The notes: a model not told the origin generated them from the letters alone. DNA of 64,000 nucleotides from Candidatus Abyssobacteria bacterium SURF_17 (GCA_003598055.1 QZKI01000013.1:1-64000); one strand, 5' to 3'; shown: positions 52,749-62,642, numbered from the stretch's first letter. Translations and numbers: made by a program.

Positions 52749-53879
52749 TCACGAACGCCGGTTGGGCAAACCCAACTTCATGAAAGGCTTCTCAACCAAT
52801 ACGTGCGATATAGTTGAGACCACGAGTACGATGATGATGATAAGCAATACCTTCACTGAAGGATGGGCATCTACCTTGGCTTGAATGAAACACATCACCG
52901 GCAAATGCCACAAGTAGGCGCTGTAGCTGACAACCCCCATAAACCGCAGCGGGGTGGAACCGAGTACCCGACTCACAAGGCCTGCGCCGCTCAAGCACAA
53001 GAACAGAAAGAACGCCCACAGGAATCCAAACACTGCCGAGTGAACATACGTCAGGGACCACCTGAACTCTTGACCCGAGACCGACGTCCAGAAACGAGGA
53101 ATCAGCAGCACGATTGTGAGGAACGCCATTATCGCGACCAAATTAAGAAGTCCCCTCGCATACAATGGTTTGAGTCTCTTCGGCTTGAAAATCCTGGACT
53201 GAAGGAGCGCTGTCAAAGACCCCATCAGGAAAACAGGTAGGTTGCGCGCTAAGGAAATACGACTCACCTCAAACTCCTCGGGACGCCAGGGAGGCCACAA
53301 AACAAAACGAATCAATATGCTTGCAGCAACGACGAACAAGGCGGCAGCTAATGGATTCTTCTTGAGAGGCACGCAGAACAGGAATGCCACGAACGGCAGC
53401 AGAACGTAGTACTTGACTTCCACCGGAATTGCCCAAAAGATATTCTTCCCTTCGCGTAGCAACAAGTGGTTCACGAACTCGGACCGCGAAATGGGAACGA
53501 AATAGGGCACATTAAGATGCGTCGAAAAGATGTGACTGACAAGAAGAACCAGGAAGAAGAGCGGGAATATTCTGAGAAACCGCCTGCGAGCATAAATACT
53601 CCACACGCTCAATTCCAGGAACTGCGATTTCTGTCTCTTCACCGGCGGCAGGGTCAGCAAGAATGAACTCAAGACAAAGAACAGAAGAACACCGCATATG
53701 TCGAACCTTGCCAAGCTGAACAGCGGGGTCAGATGAATTCCAGCATTCCCCATGTGGCCGAGAAGGACAAAAAGGATTGCCACTCCCCTCAGGCCGTCCA
53801 GCGAATCTATCTGCAGACCGGTCGAAGACGATTTTCTCAGAATTGGCTCTACCAGTGTGGGGAGTCTTGGGGACCGCAT
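52749..53879 (-). CDS. Acyltransferase-3-family membrane protein
   Basis: 376 residues, about ten transmembrane helices. IDSLDGLRGVAILFVLLGHM holds the catalytic His region of the OafA/acyltransferase 3 family. These enzymes O-acetylate or acylate sugars, peptidoglycan or lipids. The start is uncertain: ATG 53879 (MRSPRLPTL) or TTG 53915. It converges with the triheme gene. Confidence 0.88.
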   Translation of the reverse strand: MRSPRLPTLVEPILRKSSSTGLQIDSLDGLRGVAILFVLLGHMGNAGIHLTPLFSLARFDICGVLLFFVLSSFLLTLPPVKRQKSQFLELSVWSIYARRRFLRIFPLFFLVLLVSHIFSTHLNVPYFVPISRSEFVNHLLLREGKNIFWAIPVEVKYYVLLPFVAFLFCVPLKKNPLAAALFVVAASILIRFVLWPPWRPEEFEVSRISLARNLPVFLMGSLTALLQSRIFKPKRLKPLYARGLLNLVAIMAFLTIVLLIPRFWTSVSGQEFRWSLTYVHSAVFGFLWAFFLFLCLSGAGLVSRVLGSTPLRFMGVVSYSAYLWHLPVMCFIQAKVDAHPSVKVLLIIIIVLVVSTISHVLVEKPFMKLGLPNRRS

Positions 53880-54018
53880 ATATCCGACTGTAACCCTTGG
53901 GGTGTCAAAGGTCAATCCCGGTGAAGGGTGTCAGTTCTTGGCACAGTCGACACTTGCTGTAAGGCCTACACTCTAATGCCGTGTGCGCATATGAGGAGGG
54001 AAACTGGACCGCGCTCTT

Positions 54019-54468
54019 TTAATCGCTTGCTTGGGGTTCGCGGGCGGCTGCTTCCGATTTGAGCCGGTTCGCTTCAGCAAGCTCGGCGAAAGAACGCCGT
54101 TTCAGCAGCTCGATGAGAGAATCCTGCGCCTCGCGCCATACCTCATGCACGGCGCAGATAGGCCGGTTCTCACAAGAGTTCCCGTTCAAGAGGCACACAT
54201 TGAGCGCTATCTGACCCTCAATGGCTTCGAGCACATCCAGAAGAGTTATCTCATTCGGGTCTTTCACCAGCGTAAAGCCGCCGCCGGTTCCGCGTGTCGA
54301 GCTCACGATTCCCGCGCGTGAGAGACCTTGAAATATCTTGGAAAGGAAGCTTGGGGGGATATTCTGGCGTTCAGATATCTCGCTCAGCAGACATATCGTA
54401 CCTTTTGGCTGCGAGCACAAGTATAAAACACCGCGTATCGCGTACTCCGCGGCGCGCGTTATTTGCAT
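54019..54468 (-). CDS. Rrf2-family Fe-S regulator (second)
   Basis: 149 residues. AAEYAIRGVLYLCSQPKGTI, QNIPPSFLSKIFQGLSRAGI and RGTGGGFTLVKDPNEITLLD are the winged helix. Three Cys are in NVCLLNGNSCENRPICAVHE (C-x6-C-x5-C), an Fe-S-type loop. The C-terminal 30 residues are Ala/Glu-rich. Target unknown; the nearest downstream gene faces away. Confidence 0.92.
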   Translation of the reverse strand: MQITRAAEYAIRGVLYLCSQPKGTICLLSEISERQNIPPSFLSKIFQGLSRAGIVSSTRGTGGGFTLVKDPNEITLLDVLEAIEGQIALNVCLLNGNSCENRPICAVHEVWREAQDSLIELLKRRSFAELAEANRLKSEAAAREPQASD

Positions 54469-54503
54469 CCAACTTCCTCCTTACTGCAACGTTCAAACAT
54501 CAC

Positions 54504-54532
54504 ATTATGCCAACAAAACTCTCTTTTGTAAA
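54504..54532 (-). promoter_or_regulatory. Promoter of the second Rrf2 gene
   Basis: Minus-strand TTTACA (54527-54532), 17-bp spacer, CATAAT (54504-54509), 36 nt from ATG 54468. Confidence 0.5.
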
Positions 54533-54567
54533 ATGGTTTCCCTGAATGGGGCACAGTTTGCTTCTCA

Positions 54568-55203
54568 CTAAAAGCCTAACGGTCCGGCGATATAATTGAA
54601 TATCTGCATCGGCACGGCCACAATATGGCGGAACACGCCCGTCATGAGAAACAGGATGAGGATGATGAAACCGAACTGTTCCAGCCTCCGGAACTGCCAT
54701 GCTGTTTGCATGGGGAGATAGTGATACAACACATGTGAGCCGTCGAGCGGCGGAATGGGAATGAGATTGAACACCGCAAGCACAACATTCAGATACATGA
54801 GGTATTGCAGGATGAACACGATTGGACGGATGAACGGAAATCCGCCGAATACATAAATCGTCCTGAGCAATGTTGCCGCCAACAGCGCGAGCACCAGATT
54901 ACTGGCGATTCCGGACACGGAAACAAGAATGTCATCACGCCGGTAATTGTTGAACCGCCTCGGGTTAACCGGCACCGGCTTTGCCCAGCCGAGCAGGAAC
55001 GGCGTGCCCATCAGCAATGCCAACAGGGGAAACGCAATGGTCCCGATTGGGTCGATGTGAGGGATGGGATTCAGCGTCATCCGGCCGGAGAGCATCGCGG
55101 TATCATCGCCACACCGGTATGCCATCCATGCGTGCGCAAACTCGTGTACGCAACAGGAAAAGAGAAGAATCACGTATATCGCCAGTATGTATTCTGTGGG
55201 CAT
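54568..55203 (-). CDS. M50-family site-2 protease-like zinc metallopeptidase
   Basis: 211 residues, about five to six helices. The zinc motif HEFAH is in LLFSCCVHEFAHAWMAYRCG, and the second motif NLIPIPPLDGSHVLYH provides the Asp. This is the small Rip-like (M50B) type, without PDZ. It cleaves transmembrane segments in relatives. ATG 55203 (MPTEYILAI) is chosen to start at the first helix. 38 bp after dnaJ. Confidence 0.9.
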   Translation of the reverse strand: MPTEYILAIYVILLFSCCVHEFAHAWMAYRCGDDTAMLSGRMTLNPIPHIDPIGTIAFPLLALLMGTPFLLGWAKPVPVNPRRFNNYRRDDILVSVSGIASNLVLALLAATLLRTIYVFGGFPFIRPIVFILQYLMYLNVVLAVFNLIPIPPLDGSHVLYHYLPMQTAWQFRRLEQFGFIILILFLMTGVFRHIVAVPMQIFNYIAGPLGF

Positions 55204-55241
55204 GCTCTGTTTTCCGGGTTCCCCTCCGCCAGCCGGTCGCC

Positions 55242-56393
55242 TCAATGAGACAGCTTCGCCGTGTCCGCAAATTTGATGAAGGCTTCCCTTTCGGCATCGC
55301 CGAGCGATTCGGGAATTCGCACATCTACCTGGACGATGTGGTCGCCCCTTCCATTGCCATGCACCTTCTTCACACCTTTTCCCTTGAGTCGGAGTTTTCT
55401 ACCGGGCTGCGTCCCCGGTGGGATGCGCAGGTTCACCGGGCCGTCAATCGTCTCCACCTTCACGTTCGCGCCGAGCACGGCCTGCGCAAGATTAACGGTC
55501 ACGTCAGAATAGATAGTACTACCCTCGCGTCTGAATTTCGCGTGTTCGCGGACTCTTACGGTGAGAATGAGGTCGCCCGCCGGACCGCCCTGACTGCCCT
55601 TTTGTCCTTGTCCGGCAATGCGTATCTTCGAGCCGTTCCCGACGCCGGCGGGGATTTTTACCGCAATCGAACGCGTATGCGCGGCCACACCCTGTCCGCC
55701 GCATGCACTGCATGGCCTGCCACCGGTAACGCCCCGACCCAGGCAGGCGGGACATGGACGGCTGATCGAGAACGCTCCCTGGCTGGTCGCGACGGAGCCG
55801 CGCCCGTTGCACGTCGGACACGTCTGTGTGCCCGAGCCAGGCTCGGTTCCCGTGCCGCCACACCGCGAGCATTCTTCCTCACGAGCTATCTGAAACGTTG
55901 TCTTCCCGCCGGAGATGGCTTGCTCGAACGGTATTTCGATTTCGGCGTGGATGTCCTCGCCGCGCATCGGCCCGAAGTGCGTGCCGAATCCGGCCTGCGG
56001 CCCGCCCGCACCTCTGCCCATGCCGCCGAACCCGAAGATCGAGCTGAACAGGTCGCCAAGGTCGCCAAATCCGGAAAGGTCTTCATATCTGAACTGCTGG
56101 CCGCCCGCTCCGGGATGCGGCCTGAATCCCCCCTGTCCGCCGGGCCCGAATCCGCCCCCGAACCCACCAAAGAAGGCGCCGTCGCGCATCTGATCGTACT
56201 GTTTCCGCTTCGTCTCATCGCCGAGGACATCATAGGCCTCTTGAACGCTCTTGAACTTCTCCTCGGCAGACTTGTCGTTCGGGTTTCTGTCGGGGTGATA
56301 CTTCTTGGCAAGCTTTCGATACGCATCCCGTATCTCCTTGTTGGATGCGGTCTTAGAGACTCCCAAAACTTTGTAATAGTCCTTGGCAGGCAA
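55242..56393 (-). CDS. dnaJ: Chaperone DnaJ
   Basis: 383 residues. J domain with HPD in [20 protein letters not shown], a Gly/Phe-rich stretch ([20 protein letters not shown]), and four zinc repeats [32 protein letters not shown] and [10 protein letters not shown]. The C-terminal beta domains are typical. dnaK and grpE are not adjacent. No good promoter is clear in the upstream gap. Confidence 0.95.
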   Translation of the reverse strand: MPAKDYYKVLGVSKTASNKEIRDAYRKLAKKYHPDRNPNDKSAEEKFKSVQEAYDVLGDETKRKQYDQMRDGAFFGGFGGGFGPGGQGGFRPHPGAGGQQFRYEDLSGFGDLGDLFSSIFGFGGMGRGAGGPQAGFGTHFGPMRGEDIHAEIEIPFEQAISGGKTTFQIAREEECSRCGGTGTEPGSGTQTCPTCNGRGSVATSQGAFSISRPCPACLGRGVTGGRPCSACGGQGVAAHTRSIAVKIPAGVGNGSKIRIAGQGQKGSQGGPAGDLILTVRVREHAKFRREGSTIYSDVTVNLAQAVLGANVKVETIDGPVNLRIPPGTQPGRKLRLKGKGVKKVHGNGRGDHIVQVDVRIPESLGDAEREAFIKFADTAKLSH

Positions 56394-56938
56394 GTACTCT
56401 CACCTCGTGCGAAAGGGTGTAGAAAACACAATTCTTCATTCAATATAGCACAAATATAACATAAGCGCACACCGTTTGTCGAGGAGTAAGCCCTCGCGAT
56501 GGACCACGCGAAATGGGCAACAAAAGGAATAAGAACATTTGAACCGCAGCGCGTCGCAGACCCGAAGCGCAGGAGACGCAAAGAAAAAGACTTGGAGACC
56601 GAAGTATCAACAAAACGCCCTTATCTGCAGATTAAGCAGATTCCCGCTGATAAAGAAGGAGGGGGAGCACAAAGACGCGGATCATTCCTGCGAAAGCGCA
56701 AATCATAAGGAAAAACCCGTTTGGGCAACGTAGGCGCCTTTCATCCTCTTCTGTCCAAGAGCTTTTTCCGCAATTTCCAAGCGAATATCCTCCTCTTGCA
56801 AGGACGCAATGAATTGCGCCCCTACAGAGGCAAATTAGGGAGACTCTTGCAGGGGCGCGATTCATCGCTCCCAAAATGTGTTCGTGGACAGTTAATCTTT
56901 GGTTTGGACAAAACCGATGGCAGCCTCAACCAGAATTC
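56394..56938. other. Intergenic region with degenerate repeats, no gene supported
   Basis: 545 bp between dnaJ and the MFS gene. It contains stretches of the filler-type sequence found in many genomes (CCGCAG-, CTGCAGATTAAGCAGATT-like) and an inverted repeat at 56806-56868. No ORF with a convincing start and composition is seen. Confidence 0.5.
56806..56868. repeat. Imperfect inverted repeat with GGGGCGC core
   Basis: GCAATGAATTGCGCCCCTAC (56806-56825) plus AGAG pairs with CTCTTGCAGGGGCGCGATTC (56844-56863) plus ATCGC, with about 21 of 25 positions complementary. It resembles common intergenic GGGGCGNNATTNATCGC repeats. Confidence 0.6.
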
Positions 56939-58129
56939 TCACGTGCTTCGGGCACGGATGGACCTGAGTGCGCAGAAGCTGATGAACATGAACACTGATG
57001 CGACGGGGAAAATCGAACGATAGCCGAATGTATCGATAAGTTTGCCTCCAATGAGGGGGCCAAAAATCTGCGGGGCTGCCATACTTACTACACCGATGCC
57101 GACGAATTCCGCAGTACGTTCCTTCGGTATGAGGTCGAGCATGTAGGCGTAACCGACTCCCATGACTACCGCAAGCGGGATGCCGCTGATGCCGAGCGTA
57201 ATCAGTGCCTGCGTGAAACTCCGTGAGAAGCCAATCGTGAGGATAGCCGCTGTCCAGAAGGCGACCGCTGATAGCAGAAGCCCTCTTCGTCCGACTCTGT
57301 CGCCGAGCGCGCCTGACGGCAGTACGAGAACCGTCTGCACAATCGAGGGTATCATAGGGGCGAGGAGTGATTTTCCCTCCCCCACCCCCAGTTCCTCGAC
57401 AAGGAACAGAGTGATGAATGCCTGAACGACCCAAAAACCGAGCCACCAGAAAAACTGCGCAAGAAAGAATTTCAGGGCGTCGGTCTCCTTGGCTATGCTC
57501 CTCAAATATCGGATAGGGGTGGTTTCTCCAAGAGAGTTCTCCTCGGGCTTGTCCGGCCCTCTCAGCAACGCGATTGCAAACACTACTGAGAAGCAGCAGA
57601 CCGCAGCAACCATGGAAAAGACCATCTTCGGATACTCGTCCCAAACCTGCGAACACGCGAAGAATGATGCGATGAGACCCATTCCGCCGAGAAGATTCAT
57701 CACCCCGCTGGCAGTTCCTCGCTGGGATGGAGGCGTGATATCGGGCAAGAGCGACATGTACGGTGTTTGTGCGATATCCATGAACATATACGTAGCTCCA
57801 CTGATGCATGCAATAAGCCCTAACGCACCCGTGTAAGGCAGACTCATCATGCAAGCGAACATGCCAAGCATCCCGAAGAGTATGTATGGCTTCCGGCGCC
57901 CGAACCGACCGTGAGTTCGGTCACTGAAATAGCCCGCGATAGGCGGAACGATGCAGCCTGAGACCCCGGCCAAGCTGAGCATGAGCGAAATCAAGAATTT
58001 CGAGCCCGTGAATCCTCTCAGAAAAATGGGCATTACGCCCGTATAGAATCCCCAGAAAAAAAGTATCCCAAACCATCCCGTCCCGAGAATGGCCATTTCC
58101 CTATGAGTGATCTCAGCGGGTTCTTTCAA
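56939..58129 (-). CDS. MFS transporter
   Basis: 396 residues, 12 predicted helices. Loop RTHGRFGRRKPYILFGMLG and the second half-repeat GDRVGRRGLLLS are the MFS signatures; the first half resembles GPH/sucrose-type carriers. Substrate unknown. TTG 58129 has GGAG 11 nt upstream; the alternative ATG 58096 would lose only 11 residues and lies at the first helix. Confidence 0.88.
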   Translation of the reverse strand: MKEPAEITHREMAILGTGWFGILFFWGFYTGVMPIFLRGFTGSKFLISLMLSLAGVSGCIVPPIAGYFSDRTHGRFGRRKPYILFGMLGMFACMMSLPYTGALGLIACISGATYMFMDIAQTPYMSLLPDITPPSQRGTASGVMNLLGGMGLIASFFACSQVWDEYPKMVFSMVAAVCCFSVVFAIALLRGPDKPEENSLGETTPIRYLRSIAKETDALKFFLAQFFWWLGFWVVQAFITLFLVEELGVGEGKSLLAPMIPSIVQTVLVLPSGALGDRVGRRGLLLSAVAFWTAAILTIGFSRSFTQALITLGISGIPLAVVMGVGYAYMLDLIPKERTAEFVGIGVVSMAAPQIFGPLIGGKLIDTFGYRSIFPVASVFMFISFCALRSIRARST

Positions 58130-58275
58130 CGAAGAAGGGTCTCCAACGAGAAGGTCGGGAACGGAAAAAGGCTATGGAAATCGAACACCCAAATCCACGA
58201 GACCTTTGCAACCATCGCGATTATCATGCCGCGGCCAGGAAAATGGTACCTTTCACCTTTATAGGATAATAGGTA

Positions 58276-59022
58276 TTATGTTCCCGGAATGAGCTTTTTC
58301 CGAAGTTTCCGAGCGTCCTCGACCGCATGCGCAGCCTCATCGTTATTGAAATATGCATAGACATCGCGACCGCCCTCGAATTCCTTGCTTAGCCACTCGG
58401 CCCAGGGACGCAGGGATTGTTCCGGGTAGGCTCCGCGATACTTGCTGCCTGTCCCGTGAAACCGCACGTAAGCAACGCTTCCTGTTGCTATTCGCGGGAC
58501 TTCGAGCCCCTCCATGTCATGCACGCAGAGGCTGGCGCCACGCTCATCGAGCATCGAAAAAACTTCTGAATTCAGCCAACTCTGGTCACGGAACTCGAAG
58601 ACGTGAACCAGATCACGAGGAAGGTGGTTCAAGAAATCCTCGAGCCGCTGCGGGTCGCACCTCCAGCGAGGCGGAAGCTGGTACAGAATGGGGCCGAGGT
58701 GTTCGCCGAGCAACCGTGCTCGCGTGAGGAATCGCTCAACGACTTGTTCGGGGTCTTTGAGTTTCTTCCTGTGAGTGATATAGCGATTGGCTTTGACGCT
58801 GTAAATGAATCCCGTTCCGGCCTGTTCGGCCCAACTGCGAAATGTCTTCTCACTCGGCAGTTGATAGAAAGTGTTGTTAATCTCGACGGTGTCAAAGGTC
58901 TGTGCGTAAAATGCAAACCACTCTTTGTTGGGAACGCCTTCAGGATAAAATCGCCCCTTCCAGTGCTCGTAGCTCCATCCTGAGCAGCCTACCCGTATTT
59001 CAGGTTTCTTCCGCTCGTTCAT
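58276..59022 (-). CDS. DUF72-family protein (YecE-like)
   Basis: 248 residues, TIM-barrel-like fold. VGCSGWSYEHWKGRFYPEGV, TVEINNTFYQLPS and VFEFRDQSWLNSEVF, plus VRFHGTGSKYRGAY, are the family boxes. No established biochemical function. Single gene. Confidence 0.93.
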   Translation of the reverse strand: MNERKKPEIRVGCSGWSYEHWKGRFYPEGVPNKEWFAFYAQTFDTVEINNTFYQLPSEKTFRSWAEQAGTGFIYSVKANRYITHRKKLKDPEQVVERFLTRARLLGEHLGPILYQLPPRWRCDPQRLEDFLNHLPRDLVHVFEFRDQSWLNSEVFSMLDERGASLCVHDMEGLEVPRIATGSVAYVRFHGTGSKYRGAYPEQSLRPWAEWLSKEFEGGRDVYAYFNNDEAAHAVEDARKLRKKLIPGT

Positions 59023-59113
59023 GGTAGATTATGAAATCCGGGCGAGCGCGGCGTTCTGTGCCGAGGCAACGCTTCATGCACGAGTGCGCTTGCCGCATCT
59101 AAGTACGCTCCCT

Positions 59114-59211
59114 CATGAATTCGGTGACGTATTGTTCTATTATCGTTTGTCTTTGTAGGGGCCGTTCGCGAACGGCCCCTACAAGAATGCGGACACATCA
59201 CCGTATTCATG
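59114..59211. repeat. Nested palindromic element
   Basis: A perfect 32-bp palindrome lies at 59153-59184 (arms TTGTAGGGGCCGTTCG / CGAACGGCCCCTACAA). It is framed by a second inverted pair, CATGAATTCGGTGACGT (59114-59130) and its near complement ending at 59211. The GTAGGGGC...GCCCCTAC core recalls intergenic repeats in many genomes. Confidence 0.8.
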
Positions 59212-59243
59212 AACATGTACAACAAGAAACTGGTAGCCATTTC

Positions 59244-59392
59244 GTCATTGCGAGGGAGCGACGGGTCGCAGACCCGAGCGACCGAAGCAGTCTCAGTCGT
59301 AGCGTTAAAGATGCAAGCAGAGATTTCTTCGCCCGGGTCTGCGACCCTCGGGCTTGCGGCCCTCGGGCCTGCGGCCCTGCGCTCGCAATGAC
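59244..59392. repeat. Palindromic intergenic repeat, copy 2
   Basis: Same family as 15552-15689. Left arm 59244-59294 begins GTCATTGCGAGGGAGCGACG; right arm 59320-59392 ends GCTCGCAATGAC. The right arm contains three 15-bp units of the GGGCCGCAGGCCCGA type (read on the minus strand), against two in the left arm of copy 1. Confidence 0.85.
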
Positions 59393-59425
59393 CGCATGGA
59401 GCCGCTTCGGACGAGTGCTCCTCTC

Positions 59426-60796
59426 CTATTTCCTTATTATTTGCCTCTTGGCCTGTTCTTCGACCTCCTTCGTTTCGCGCCTGAGTTGTTCGCTCTCCTC
59501 GACTGTGTACTTTCCGGGAGTGGTGATCCGCGTAATATCCTCCGGCAATGCTTTGAGCGAACGCTCACACCGCTTTCGTGCGTCGTCGATCGTCTCCGTA
59601 AACGTGGCCCTTCCGTTCTCCATCACATTGGCCAACAGCGGGGTCATTCCGGGAATCGGCTTCTCCTCGCGCAAGGCGATGATATCGCGTTCGAATCGTC
59701 CGCTGCGGTCAAAGGCGCGATAAACCTGTTTTCCCGCCGGCAGCGTCATTTTGTCGGTGCTGAGCTTGAGGACGGGCTTCCCGTCGTATTCCACGAGTTT
59801 GTAAGCCATATCAGTGCTCGGGGCATCTTTCGAGACGCCCATGTTCGTGCCGACCCCGAAGCCGTCTATGAGCGCCCCTTTGGTGAACACATCATCTATC
59901 TTATACTCGTCAAATCCGCTGCTTGCGAATATCAGGGTGTCGTTCAGGCCGGCCTCGTCCAGTATCTGACGAACTTTCTTGCTCAGGTCAGCCATGTCGC
60001 CACTGTCGAGCCGGACTCCTCTGAGTTTCTGGCCGCGCTGTTTCATCTCCCGTCCTACAACGCATGCCTTTCGCGCGCCGGAAAGCGTGTCATAGGTGTC
60101 TATGAGAAGGACGCAATTGTCCGGATGCGTGCGCGCAAACGCCCGGAACGATTCAATCTCGTCATCGAACGCGGTGACGTAGGAGTGCGCCATTGTGCCA
60201 CTGATGGGAATGCCGTAGCGCTGGCCGGCAAGAACGTTGCTGGTGCCTTTGAAGCCTGCGATGTAACTCGAGCGCGCCACCTTCAGCCCTGCCTCTGCGC
60301 CGTGCGTGCGGCGGAGCGAGAAATCGATTAACGTCTTTCCCCGGGCGACAGTCATGCAGCGAGAGGCCTTCGTGCAAATGAGCGATTGAAGGTGCACAGC
60401 ATTAATAACATACGATTCCACGAGCTGGCTCTCGATGATGGGCGCGGTCACTTCGAGGATAGGCTCATCTGCAAAGAAGACCTCACCCTCCTTCATTGCC
60501 CACACTTCGCCGGTAAATTTGACCGTCGCGAGAAAGCGGAGAAATTCTTCGGAGAACATCTTCGTGCTTCTCAAGTAGTCAATCTCATCGCTGGTGAAAC
60601 GGAATCGTTCGAGATACCGGAGGACCTCCTCGAGGCCTGCGCTGACGAAGTACCCCCAATTCTTGGGATACGTGCGAATGAACAGGCTGAACGTGGCTGG
60701 CGCGAACATCTTTTCCTTGAAATAGCTCGCGGCCATAGTGAGCTCGTAAAGGTCGGTGATGAGAGCCGACGCATATGGAGTGTCCGCTTTCGTCAT
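59426..60796 (-). CDS. pncB: Nicotinate phosphoribosyltransferase
   Basis: 456 residues from ATG 60796 (GAGG upstream, MTKADTPYASALITDLYELT). DLYELTMA, SRRTHGAEA-like LRRTHGAEAGLKVARSSY, GTMAHSYVTAFDDE, LIDTYDTLSGARKA and VRLDSGDMADLSKKVR are typical of the family. It salvages nicotinate to NaMN in NAD synthesis. The longer frame upstream of 60796 is not supported. Confidence 0.94.
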   Translation of the reverse strand: MTKADTPYASALITDLYELTMAASYFKEKMFAPATFSLFIRTYPKNWGYFVSAGLEEVLRYLERFRFTSDEIDYLRSTKMFSEEFLRFLATVKFTGEVWAMKEGEVFFADEPILEVTAPIIESQLVESYVINAVHLQSLICTKASRCMTVARGKTLIDFSLRRTHGAEAGLKVARSSYIAGFKGTSNVLAGQRYGIPISGTMAHSYVTAFDDEIESFRAFARTHPDNCVLLIDTYDTLSGARKACVVGREMKQRGQKLRGVRLDSGDMADLSKKVRQILDEAGLNDTLIFASSGFDEYKIDDVFTKGALIDGFGVGTNMGVSKDAPSTDMAYKLVEYDGKPVLKLSTDKMTLPAGKQVYRAFDRSGRFERDIIALREEKPIPGMTPLLANVMENGRATFTETIDDARKRCERSLKALPEDITRITTPGKYTVEESEQLRRETKEVEEQAKRQIIRK

Positions 60797-60973
60797 CTCG
60801 TTTCCTCTGTAGTCCTCCGCATGGGTCTCGGGAGTCTTTTTAAACCTTATCATGGAAGGTGTGCATCCGCAACGAGTGCGGGCAGGGGACAGCCGACCAC
60901 CAAGCGCGGTGTGCTTAAACGACGCGCGCAATTGCGTCGTTGTCTGCTGAGAAGCGGTTCCGTGGATCCGGGC

Positions 60974-62620
60974 CTACTTCTTGAGTTTCTTTAGTTCCTC
61001 GGCCCGCAGCTCTTTCCGGAGTATCTTGCCGACGGCTGTCTTGGGCAGTTCACTGCGGAACTCAATGATTTTGGGAACCTTGTAGGCAGCCATATTTTCC
61101 TTGCAGAAGGCGGTTATTTCTTCCGCGGTCGCAGTCTCCCCTGGGCGGAGTACGATGAAGGCTTTGACTGTCTCTCCGCGGTATTGGTGAGGAACTCCTA
61201 TCGTGGCCGCCTCGAGCACTTTTGGATGCGAGTAGAGCACTTCATCCACTTCGCGTGGATAGATGTTGTATCCGCCTGCGATTATCAGGTCCTTCTTTCT
61301 GTCTACGATATAGAAGTAGCCGTCCTCGTCCATGCGGGCGATGTCACCGGTGAGCAACCAGCCATCTTTGAGCGTCTGTTCTGTTTCCTGTGGTTTGTTC
61401 CAGTACCCGAGCATGACCTGAGGGCCTTTGATGATGAGCTCGCCCTCTTTCCCTACGGGCAGTTCCTTTTGCCAATCCTCGGTGTCAACAATCTTGGAGT
61501 CGGTGTCGGGGAATGGGATGCCGATGCTCCCCGGTTTTCTGATGCCGAGGATCGGTGTGGAATGCGTGACGGGCGAAGCCTCGCTCAATCCGTAGCCCTC
61601 GGTCATCGAGATGCCCAAGGACGCGATGCCGTTAATCGTTTCAATGGCAAGCGGCGCCGAGCCTGAGTTGAACAGCGCCACTTTGTCCAGGCCCGCCTCG
61701 CCAGCATCGGGATGGTTCAGGATGGCGGTGAAGAGTGTGGGCACACCGGGGAAATAGGTGACGTCATCGGATGCAAACGCGTTGAGCAACTGGTCTATGT
61801 CGAACCGCGGAATCAAAATCATCTTCGCACCATTGAATATCCCGCAGTTCATCCCGCACGTCATCCCGTACGAGTGAAATATGGGAATGACGATGAGATA
61901 CACCTGCTGGCCGAGCGGCATGAGTTCTTTCGCCCATGTGGCGGTTTGGAGCGTATTCGAGACGATGTTCATATGAGAAAGCGTAGCGCCTTTGCTCAGG
62001 CCGGTGGTTCCGCCGGTGTACTGGAGCACCGCAGGCTCGTTTATGCCCACCTCCACCACGGGCGGGAGTCTGTTGCCGCCGCGTTCGAGGAGTTCGAGAA
62101 AACTGATCTCGCCAGCCGCAAGCTCCAGAGCGCCTGCAGCATCTCTCACTTCGGGTATCATGTAATCGGTCACCCGAGTCACGACGACGTTCTTCAGGCT
62201 GGTCGTCTCCTTGACTTTCCTCGCCTTGTCAATATGCATATCGAGACAGAAGAGCGTCTCCGTCCCGCTGTCATTAAGCTGGTGCTCGAGTTCTCGTTCC
62301 ATATAGAGAGGATTCACGTTCACGACGATAGCGCCGATACGCAGAATCGCATAGTATCCGATGATTATCTGCGGACAGTTCGGGAGCATGAGGCCCACGC
62401 GGTCACCTTTGCGAATGCCCATGTCGGCGAGCGCGACCGCAAGTTTGTTCACCTGTGACCGGAGCTCGCGATAGGTGAGCGTGGCCCCATAAAAATCGGT
62501 TGCAAGGCTATCCTTGTACTTCGATGCCGCAAGGTCGAGCATGAAGTAAGCCGGCACCTTGGGATACCGAAGTGAAGAAGGAACAAAGTAATCATAGTGA
62601 CGAAACCACGGCTTTTTCAT
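60974..62620 (-). CDS. Long-chain fatty acid-CoA ligase
   Basis: 548 residues. ANL-superfamily motifs: LQYTGGTTGLSKGATLSH (P-loop), EGYGLSEASPV, and YFYIVDRKKDLIIAGGYNIY with the late catalytic Lys in LPKTAVGKILRKEL. Activates a fatty acid as acyl-AMP then acyl-CoA at the inner membrane. Substrate chain length is inferred from overall FadD-like length. A palindrome-like sequence lies just upstream (62643-62660). Confidence 0.92.
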   Translation of the reverse strand: MKKPWFRHYDYFVPSSLRYPKVPAYFMLDLAASKYKDSLATDFYGATLTYRELRSQVNKLAVALADMGIRKGDRVGLMLPNCPQIIIGYYAILRIGAIVVNVNPLYMERELEHQLNDSGTETLFCLDMHIDKARKVKETTSLKNVVVTRVTDYMIPEVRDAAGALELAAGEISFLELLERGGNRLPPVVEVGINEPAVLQYTGGTTGLSKGATLSHMNIVSNTLQTATWAKELMPLGQQVYLIVIPIFHSYGMTCGMNCGIFNGAKMILIPRFDIDQLLNAFASDDVTYFPGVPTLFTAILNHPDAGEAGLDKVALFNSGSAPLAIETINGIASLGISMTEGYGLSEASPVTHSTPILGIRKPGSIGIPFPDTDSKIVDTEDWQKELPVGKEGELIIKGPQVMLGYWNKPQETEQTLKDGWLLTGDIARMDEDGYFYIVDRKKDLIIAGGYNIYPREVDEVLYSHPKVLEAATIGVPHQYRGETVKAFIVLRPGETATAEEITAFCKENMAAYKVPKIIEFRSELPKTAVGKILRKELRAEELKKLKK

Positions 62621-62642
62621 GTGACACCTCTGAAGTGGTTGA

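Noticed and set aside
54981-56459. 492-codon plus-strand frame across M50 and dnaJ
   Set aside because: Covers two real genes on the opposite strand and has no family motif.
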